Below are positions 14,194 to 19,272 of a stretch of 19,272 nucleotides of DNA, in pieces. Origin of the DNA: Marinihelvus sp036351115 (lineage in GTDB: Bacteria > Pseudomonadota > Gammaproteobacteria > Xanthomonadales > SZUA-36); contig JAZBOL010000095.1 of NCBI GenBank assembly GCA_036351115.1, forward strand, positions 1 to 19,272, given 5' to 3'. The position numbers and the translations under genes are program-made. Each line of letters starts with the position of its first letter. The first letter of the stretch is position 1. The notes beneath the pieces are model-generated. The model was not told the DNA's origin. It saw only the letters and a program-made list of their open reading frames with translations, and did not search any database.

Positions 14194-14973
14194 ATGACCA
14201 CTGCCGATCTCACCATCGACGCCATACCCGCCTTCGACGACAACTACATCTGGCTGCTGCACCGCGGCGGGCCGGAAGCGGTGGTGGTCGATCCCGGTGA
14301 CGCGGCGCCGGTCCTGGCAACGTTCAAAGACCGTGGCCTGACGCTTACCGGCGTCCTGCTTACGCACCATCACTGGGACCACGCGGGCGGTGTGCCGGAC
14401 CTGCTGGAACGCTGGCCCGACGTCCCCGTTCATGGCCCCCGGGACCGACGTCTCGGCGACTGGTGCCTCCCGGTCCGTGAAGGAGACACGGTGGATCTGC
14501 CGGCCCTCGGCCTGACCTTCCGCGTACTGGATGTCCCGGCGCACACGCGCAGCCACGTCGCCTTCCACGGCCACGGCCTGCTGTTCTCCGGTGACACCCT
14601 GTTCTCCGTGGGATGCGGCCGTCTGTTCGAAGGCAGTCCTGAGGACATGCAGCGGGCCATGGACAAGCTGGCGAAACTGCCGGCGGACACGCTGGTTTAC
14701 TGCGGCCATGAATACACGCTGGACAACTGCCGCTTCGCCCTCGCCGTGGAGCCGGGCAACGAGGCCCTGGTCCGCCGGGAGCACGAAGCCCGGGGGCTGC
14801 GGGAAGCCGGCGAGCGAACCCTGCCCGCCCGCCTGGGCGAGGAGCTGGCCGTCAACCCATTTCTCCGGACCCGGGAGCCGGCGGTGGTCGAAGCGGCCCG
14901 GACACACGCCCCCGACGCAGCGCCGGGCGCACCCACGATGGCCGCCATCCGGGCCTGGAAAGACCGCTTCTGA
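14194..14973 (+). CDS. gloB: Hydroxyacylglutathione hydrolase (glyoxalase II)
   Basis: GloB hydrolyses S-D-lactoylglutathione to D-lactate and glutathione, completing methylglyoxal detoxification. The 259-aa protein is a metallo-beta-lactamase-fold enzyme with the dinuclear metal motif THHHWDH at residues 57-63. Further ligands are expected in VPAHTRSHVAF, the SGDTLFSVGCGRLFEG segment and YCGHEYTLDN. The C-terminal glutathione-binding region (NPFLRTREPAVVEAA) is present. The ATG at 14194 begins MTTADLTIDAIPAFDDNYIW, the family start; the longer frame adds 30 unrelated residues. Position next to the YafS-like gene and upstream of mltD matches E. coli. Confidence 0.96.
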   Translation: MTTADLTIDAIPAFDDNYIWLLHRGGPEAVVVDPGDAAPVLATFKDRGLTLTGVLLTHHHWDHAGGVPDLLERWPDVPVHGPRDRRLGDWCLPVREGDTVDLPALGLTFRVLDVPAHTRSHVAFHGHGLLFSGDTLFSVGCGRLFEGSPEDMQRAMDKLAKLPADTLVYCGHEYTLDNCRFALAVEPGNEALVRREHEARGLREAGERTLPARLGEELAVNPFLRTREPAVVEAARTHAPDAAPGAPTMAAIRAWKDRF

Positions 14974-14996
14974 AACCGCCCCGAAACCGTAATCGC

Positions 14997-15024
14997 TTGA
15001 ATTTTACCCGTTTGCAGGGATAAT
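14997..15024 (+). promoter_or_regulatory. Candidate sigma70 promoter for mltD
   Basis: TTGAAT (14997-15002) and GATAAT (15019-15024) are 16 bp apart and lie 30 bp before the mltD GTG start. An aaggag ribosome site follows. This is the best-looking promoter in the window. Confidence 0.6.
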
Positions 15025-15054
15025 ACGCGGTCACAAAAACGACAAGGAGCAGAT

Positions 15055-16641
15055 GTGTCCCTACGTTTGATCCTGCCCCTCGCGGGGCTGGTGCTGGCCG
15101 GGTGCGCCAGTACCGGAAACCGCGGAACCACCGACATTTCCGAACCCATCGTCGACGAGGCCCTGCCGGAGCGCAGCCACACGGAGACGGTGGATGAACA
15201 CCTGCCAACCCTGAAGCCCGCGCGCCGCCCTGCCGAGAGCGCCGCAGAGACCAGCGTGGCCGAGCACGTGCACGATTCGGTGTACGAGCGCATGTTGCAC
15301 AGCTTCGCCCTGCCCGACTGCGCCAGCCACGAAGTCAGCCGCAACTGGGCCCAGTGGTACGCTGACCGGCCGGAGTACATGGAGCGCGTTCTGCGCCGCG
15401 CCGAACCCTGGATCTACTTCATCGTCGAGGAGATCGAACGCCGCGGCATGCCGGGAGAACTGGCCCTGCTGCCCATCGTCGAGTCGGCCTACGACCCCTT
15501 CGCATACTCCAGCGGGCGGGCCCTCGGCACCTGGCAGTTCGTCAGTGCGACGGGGCGCCAGTACGGCCTGGACCAGAACTGGTGGTACGACGGGCGTCGC
15601 GACGTCTACGCCTCCACCCACGCCGCCCTCGACTACCTCGAATACCTGCACGGATTTTTCGATGGCGACTGGCTGCTGGCGCTGGCGAGCTACAACTCCG
15701 GCGAGGGCCGCGTTTCCCGTTCCGTGAAGCGCAACGTCAAGGCCGGCAAACCGGGAGACTTCTGGAACATCCGGCTGCCCCGGGAAACCCGCGGTTACGT
15801 GCCCAAGCTGCTTGGCCTGACCTGCCTGTTCCTGAACGCCGAAGCATACGGCTTCACGCCGCCGAATACGCCCAACGAGCCGGTGATCACCACGGTGGAC
15901 TTCGGCACGCAGACGGACCTGGTCCTCGTTTCCCAGAAAGCCGAACTGCCCATCGACCAGTTGTTCACCCTCAACCCGGGCTACAACCGCTGGGCCACGG
16001 CGCCGGAAGGCCCGTATCGCATCGTTTTGCCCCTGGATGCCGCTGAACGGCTGGAGTCCAACGGTATGGATGTGGCCGCGAGGGAGCTCATGCGTTGGGA
16101 CCAGGTCACGGTGCAGTCCGGTGACACCCTGTCCGGCCTGTCGGCGCGCCACGACGTGCCGGTCTCCGTGCTGCGGACCGCCAACGAGATCGAGGGCGAC
16201 CTGATTCGCCCGGGCCAGAAACTGCGCCTGCCGAGGGATCAGCAGATGATGGTGGATCCGCGGTACGCGGCTGCCGCCGCCGAGCTCGCGCGACTGCAAT
16301 CCGGCCTGCTCGCCGCCGATCGCAAAACGCACCGCGTCCGCTCCGGCGAGAGCCTGTCGGTCATCGCGCGGCGCTACAAGGTCTCGGTTCGCGAGCTGCA
16401 GCAATGGAACAACATCCGCAATCCGAACCGCCTGCGCGCGGGACAGAAACTGACCGTGTTCCTCGCGCCGGGCCCGCAGCCAACCCGCACCGCGCAAGGC
16501 AACTACACGGTGCGCAGCGGCGATTCGCTCTGGACCATCGCCCGCAAGTACAACGTCAAGCTGGCGGACCTCATGCGTTGGAACGGCCTGGACAGTGACT
16601 CGGTCCTGCGACCGGGGCAGTCCCTGAAAATCAGCCTCTAA
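15055..16641 (+). CDS. mltD: Membrane-bound lytic murein transglycosylase D with three LysM domains
   Basis: MltD is an outer-membrane lipoprotein that cleaves glycan strands of peptidoglycan. The 528-aa protein opens with a lipoprotein signal and lipobox LAGC (C17). The SLT domain spans about 110-270, with catalytic E143 in LLPIVESAYDP and the following GRALGTWQF and ALASYNSGEGRV motifs. Three LysM peptidoglycan-binding repeats follow, starting near residues 353 (VQSGDTLSGL), 427 (VRSGESLSVI) and 484 (TVRSGDSLWTI). E. coli MltD has 452 aa and fewer LysM repeats. The GTG at 15055 is preceded by aaggag at the right distance, while the ATG two bases upstream is out of frame. It follows gloB, as in E. 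coli, and is followed after 8 bp by the M23 gene, so the two are probably one operon. Confidence 0.95.
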   Translation: MSLRLILPLAGLVLAGCASTGNRGTTDISEPIVDEALPERSHTETVDEHLPTLKPARRPAESAAETSVAEHVHDSVYERMLHSFALPDCASHEVSRNWAQWYADRPEYMERVLRRAEPWIYFIVEEIERRGMPGELALLPIVESAYDPFAYSSGRALGTWQFVSATGRQYGLDQNWWYDGRRDVYASTHAALDYLEYLHGFFDGDWLLALASYNSGEGRVSRSVKRNVKAGKPGDFWNIRLPRETRGYVPKLLGLTCLFLNAEAYGFTPPNTPNEPVITTVDFGTQTDLVLVSQKAELPIDQLFTLNPGYNRWATAPEGPYRIVLPLDAAERLESNGMDVAARELMRWDQVTVQSGDTLSGLSARHDVPVSVLRTANEIEGDLIRPGQKLRLPRDQQMMVDPRYAAAAAELARLQSGLLAADRKTHRVRSGESLSVIARRYKVSVRELQQWNNIRNPNRLRAGQKLTVFLAPGPQPTRTAQGNYTVRSGDSLWTIARKYNVKLADLMRWNGLDSDSVLRPGQSLKISL

Positions 16642-16649
16642 AGACGATC

Positions 16650-17495
16650 GTGCGCCGCTTCGCCCTGCCCCACGGCCTTCCGATCGCCCGGCAGACACTC
16701 GCCCTGCTGGCGCTCCTGTTGACCTGGGGCCCGGCGAAGGCCCTGGAACTGCAGGGGGAGCCGGTCCAGGGCGGCCTGATCTTCGGCGCGACCGCGCCCG
16801 GCAGCACCGTCACCCTCGACGGACGGAAGCTTCTCGTTTCCGGGGAAGGGCGTTTCCTGTTCGGTTTCGGACGCGACGACACGGGCAGCGTCACCCTCGA
16901 GGTGCAGCCGCCCGACACTGACCCGGTGACCCGTGAGATCACCATTGCTCCGCGGGAATACAACATCGAACGCGTGGACGGGCTGCCGCCGGCCACGGTC
17001 ACTCCACCGCCCGAAGTCATCGAACGTACGCGGCGTGAGGCCGCCCTGGTGGCCCAGGCGCGCACACGCCGCGACAACCGCACGGACTGGGCTGCGGGGT
17101 TCACCTGGCCGGCCCAGGGTCGTCTGAGCGGCTTCTACGGCAGCCAGCGCGTGCTCAACGGCGAACCGCGCCGCCCCCACTACGGTGTTGATGTCGCCGC
17201 CCCCACGGGCACCCCGGTACTCGCTCCGGCGCCGGGCATCGTCACCCTTGCCGAGCCGGACCTCTACTTTTCCGGCGGCACCCTCATCATCGATCACGGC
17301 CAGGGCCTCAGCAGCACCTTCCTGCACCTGAGCGCGGTCAGCGTCGCCGTCGGTGACACGGTGAACACGGGGGACAAGATCGGGGAAATCGGCGCCACCG
17401 GCCGCGCCACGGGACCGCACCTGGACTGGCGCATGAACTGGTACGACAAGCGTGTCGATCCCCAGCCGCTGGCCGGGGACATGCCCGTCGAATAG
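16650..17495 (+). CDS. M23 (LytM-fold) peptidase family protein, secreted, second HxH histidine replaced by Asp
   Basis: The 281-aa protein has a signal peptide (about 1-31, RQTLALLALLLTWGPAKA), a small beta-domain (about 35-110) and a C-terminal M23 domain (about 150-275). Zinc ligands H177 and D181 are seen in HYGVD, the catalytic-site H226 in TFLHLS, and H257 in GPHLDW. The third zinc ligand of M23 enzymes, the second His of HxH, is D259 here. Active enzymes are DD- or D,L-endopeptidases; members with lost ligands serve as activators of Ami-type amidases. Asp can bind zinc, so activity cannot be called. The GTG start 8 bp after mltD and the shared strand imply cotranscription with mltD. 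Its partner could be the AmiB in this window, which is inference. Confidence 0.9.
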   Translation: MRRFALPHGLPIARQTLALLALLLTWGPAKALELQGEPVQGGLIFGATAPGSTVTLDGRKLLVSGEGRFLFGFGRDDTGSVTLEVQPPDTDPVTREITIAPREYNIERVDGLPPATVTPPPEVIERTRREAALVAQARTRRDNRTDWAAGFTWPAQGRLSGFYGSQRVLNGEPRRPHYGVDVAAPTGTPVLAPAPGIVTLAEPDLYFSGGTLIIDHGQGLSSTFLHLSAVSVAVGDTVNTGDKIGEIGATGRATGPHLDWRMNWYDKRVDPQPLAGDMPVE

Positions 17496-17508
17496 GTCGT
17501 CGAGAATC

Positions 17509-17532
17509 GCCTGGACCCGGACCGGGCCAGGC
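17509..17532. other. Hairpin between convergent M23 gene and folE2
   Basis: GCCTGG (17509-17514) pairs with CCAGGC (17527-17532), with an inner CCCG/CGGG stem around a GAC loop and one bulged A. It fills most of the 44-bp gap. Neither strand has a T tract, so any termination role would be atypical. Confidence 0.45.
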
Positions 17533-17539
17533 GCCGGCT

Positions 17540-18523
17540 TCAGTCCGTGGAGTGATCCAGCCGCACGGGCGACCCAGAACCGGGGACGAAACCGCCCTCC
17601 ACGCCCTTGGTCACCACCGACACCGCGTTGTGCGGATGCAGGCTTTCGTAGTGCGTGCAGCGCGCCCAGAAGTCCAGGATGCGTTCATCCCGGTCCAGCG
17701 CGGACTTGATGCGCCGACCGGAATCCTCGCAGAACATCAGGTTCTGCCCGTTCAGCAGGGCGAAGGCCTGCTCGTCCTCGCGCTTGACCGTCGATTGCAC
17801 CGGCGTTTTGAGCGCACCTTCCACCAGGTCGATGAGCTCGACGATCGGAAACAGCTGGAAGCTCGGCTTGAGCCGTACGCGAAGTTCGGCGGCGCTGCGC
17901 TGGCTGTGCGGTGTGGCGACAATGCCCTGCTCGCTGCCGAGCCAGGCCTTGACCGCTTCGAAGTCCAGTGCCTCACCGGCCTGGAAATCTTTCTCGAACT
18001 GCTCCTGGATCAGCTGCCGGGCGAGCGCCGCGGAGCACGGGCAGGTGCTCGAGTAGAGGATCTCCAGCCCCATCTCCAGGCTGAACTCCTGGTCTTCCAT
18101 GATCCCGATCATGCTGACCGGGTAGCGGCGCCAGCCCTCGTTGTCCGAGGCCAGTGCCGGGCGGCGCACGACGTAGTCGAAATCGACGCGCACCAGGGCC
18201 CGATCGCTCAACCCCTCGTGGGAATCGAGGAACGAGCGCAGGATCTGACGAAGCGTCGCCGGGCTCAGGGTGCGATCACGGAACGCCTGGTCCAGGTGCA
18301 GGTAGAGACGGGACATGTGGATGCCCTTCTCTTCCGGATTCACCAGGTTTACGTAGGCGGTCACGATGGCCGTGGACTGGATCGTGTTGCCGCGGTCGTC
18401 CTCGATGCGCACGGGCACCTCGATCTCGTTCATGCCCACCCAGTCCAGGGTGCCGCCCACGTCGGGCTGAAGCTCGTGGGCGATGTCGGGCATTTGTCGG
18501 ACGCTGTTTTCTTCGGTGCTCAT
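17540..18523 (-). CDS. folE2: GTP cyclohydrolase FolE2 (type IB)
   Basis: FolE2 converts GTP to 7,8-dihydroneopterin triphosphate, the first step of both tetrahydrofolate and queuosine synthesis, without the strict zinc need of FolE. The 327-aa protein shows the family signatures: GIHMSRLYLHLDQAF (68-81 region), YSSTCPCSAALARQ with the metal-site cysteine around C161/C163, TPHSQRSAAELRVR, FCEDSGRRIKSAL and HYESLHPHNAVSV. The ATG at 18521-18523 begins MSTEENSVRQM; an internal ATG 11 codons later is an alternative. In many bacteria folE2 is induced by zinc starvation via Zur, but I see no Zur-like palindrome upstream. QueG in the same window uses the end of the same pathway. Confidence 0.95.
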   Translation of the reverse strand: MSTEENSVRQMPDIAHELQPDVGGTLDWVGMNEIEVPVRIEDDRGNTIQSTAIVTAYVNLVNPEEKGIHMSRLYLHLDQAFRDRTLSPATLRQILRSFLDSHEGLSDRALVRVDFDYVVRRPALASDNEGWRRYPVSMIGIMEDQEFSLEMGLEILYSSTCPCSAALARQLIQEQFEKDFQAGEALDFEAVKAWLGSEQGIVATPHSQRSAAELRVRLKPSFQLFPIVELIDLVEGALKTPVQSTVKREDEQAFALLNGQNLMFCEDSGRRIKSALDRDERILDFWARCTHYESLHPHNAVSVVTKGVEGGFVPGSGSPVRLDHSTD

Positions 18524-18723
18524 GCTCAATAACCTGAGGTGCCTTCCGGCTCGTGCGGGGTGGCGAAACGCCGTGAAGCCCGTTAGGTCTGGGCGCGGCG
18601 TGACGAAATCAAGGTGAATTGTCACGGGTTCCACGCAATTATCCGTGAAATCGGGCCGTACCGCCACGAAACGACGGCGTGATGCCCTTCCCTCCCGCCC
18701 ACCGTTGCGGTACCATGCGCAGC

Positions 18724-18741
18724 CTTCCCGCCCGCGGGAAG
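18724..18741. other. Perfect palindrome just before tRNA-Pro
   Basis: CTTCCCGC (18724-18731) and GCGGGAAG (18734-18741) are exact reverse complements with a 2-bp centre, ending 4 bp before the tRNA. As RNA this would form a 5' leader hairpin with a 4-nt loop. It could guide processing or be a GC-rich discriminator region; function unknown. Confidence 0.5.
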
Positions 18742-18745
18742 ACGT

Positions 18746-18823
<78 letters not shown>

Positions 18824-18831
18824 GAAAACCA

Positions 18832-18865
18832 ACGGCTTGCACCGGCAACGGTGCGAGCCGTTTTT
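18832..18865 (+). terminator. Rho-independent terminator after tRNA-Pro
   Basis: ACGGCTTGCACC (18832-18843) pairs with GGTGCGAGCCGT (18850-18861) with one G-T wobble and a 6-nt loop, followed by a run of five T (18861-18865). It lies 10 bp after the CCA end, so the tRNA is a single-gene transcript. Confidence 0.9.
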
Positions 18866-18925
18866 CGTTATGGCACGGGACTGATGGGCCCGCTATGCTT
18901 TCTGTTTTCATCCAAGGGAATGGAA

Positions 18926-19272
18926 ATGGAACAATCCTGGATTATCGCTGCCGGCGCGGGAGCGCTTCTGCTGATCGCCATCGTCTGGCTGGTCGCACGA
19001 GGCCGTAAGAAAAAGAGCGGCGAAGGTGAACCGGAGGCCATGGGAAGCGGCGAGGTCCGGCTGACCGAACCCACCCTCGACCCCGTCACCGATCCGTCCG
19101 GCCCGGAGGAGAGCAACGACGCGACTGCGGACGTGGCGCGGGACGCTGTATCCGCGGCCGCCGAACCGGCGGACCCCGAGCAACCGGATCCCGATCCCGT
19201 CGCCGAAGACGAACCGTACACGCTGCCTGACCTGGACGAGGCCGTTGAAACCGACGAGCCGGAAAAACTCGA
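18926..19272 (+). CDS. Membrane-anchored acidic protein, N-terminal part only
   Basis: The frame is open from the ATG at 18926 to the window edge (115 codons visible). An AAGGGA lies 6 nt upstream; an in-frame ATG at 18920 is too close to it. Residues about 5-24 (WIIAAGAGALLLIAIVWLVA) form one membrane segment, followed by a positive stop RGRKKK, so the rest is probably cytoplasmic. After that comes a long Pro/Glu/Asp/Ala-rich acidic linker (EPADPEQPDPDPVAEDEP) that looks disordered. This layout occurs in ZipA-like division proteins, FtsY-like and FimV-like proteins, but nothing visible decides between them. Any folded domain lies beyond the window. Confidence 0.75.
   Translation, partial: MEQSWIIAAGAGALLLIAIVWLVARGRKKKSGEGEPEAMGSGEVRLTEPTLDPVTDPSGPEESNDATADVARDAVSAAAEPADPEQPDPDPVAEDEPYTLPDLDEAVETDEPEKL

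Noticed and set aside
17509..17532. Bidirectional intrinsic terminator between the M23 gene and folE2
   Set aside because: The hairpin is good, but neither side has a T tract, so it is listed only as a hairpin.
18524..18745. Zur box upstream of folE2
   Set aside because: I looked for the AT-rich palindrome expected of Zur sites and found none; the short CACGG/CCGTG pair near 18623-18647 does not fit.

Overview
The window is GC-rich bacterial chromosome with densely packed housekeeping genes. The gene set and order point to a gammaproteobacterium. Two blocks match classic gammaproteobacterial synteny: queG divergent from nnr-tsaE-amiB, and yafS-like/rnhA/dnaQ divergent from gloB-mltD. A proline tRNA with C1-G72 and an encoded CCA fits the same group. 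I cannot name a genus. The high GC and heavy GTG/TTG start use would suit a Chromatiales-type or halophilic lineage, but that is a guess.

Layout. 1-195 is a short non-coding stretch with degenerate repeats. 196-3659 (minus) is nnr, tsaE and amiB. 3688-4806 (plus) is queG. 4917-7072 (plus) holds a class-III PLP aminotransferase of unknown substrate followed by an AhpD-like carboxymuconolactone decarboxylase protein; this pair is the least explained part of the window. 7073-7312 holds repeat remnants and a clear minus-strand intrinsic terminator. 7313-7597 (minus) is a small orphan membrane protein. 7736-10133 (minus) is gltX followed closely by a WYL-domain regulator. 10316-11815 (plus) is mltF. 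11816-12206 is a 391-bp gene-free stretch with an inverted array of repeats spaced about 40 bp, including a perfect 26-bp inverted repeat. 12207-14095 (minus) is dnaQ, rnhA and a YafS-like methyltransferase. 14194-17495 (plus) is gloB, mltD and an M23 peptidase-fold protein. 17540-18523 (minus) is folE2. 18746-18822 is tRNA-Pro(GGG) with its own terminator, and the window ends inside a membrane-anchored acidic protein.

Functionally, four genes act on or around peptidoglycan (amiB, mltF, mltD and the M23 protein). Two lie on the queuosine route (folE2 at its start, which also feeds folate, and queG at its end). tsaE, gltX and tRNA-Pro serve translation; dnaQ and rnhA serve replication; nnr and gloB are metabolite repair or detoxification.

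I see no phage, IS, CRISPR or obvious defence locus. The best candidates for something undescribed are the aminotransferase/AhpD-like pair with its leader hairpin and helically phased direct repeats, the gltX-WYL-small-membrane-protein strand with its own phased repeats, and the inverted repeat array between mltF and dnaQ.
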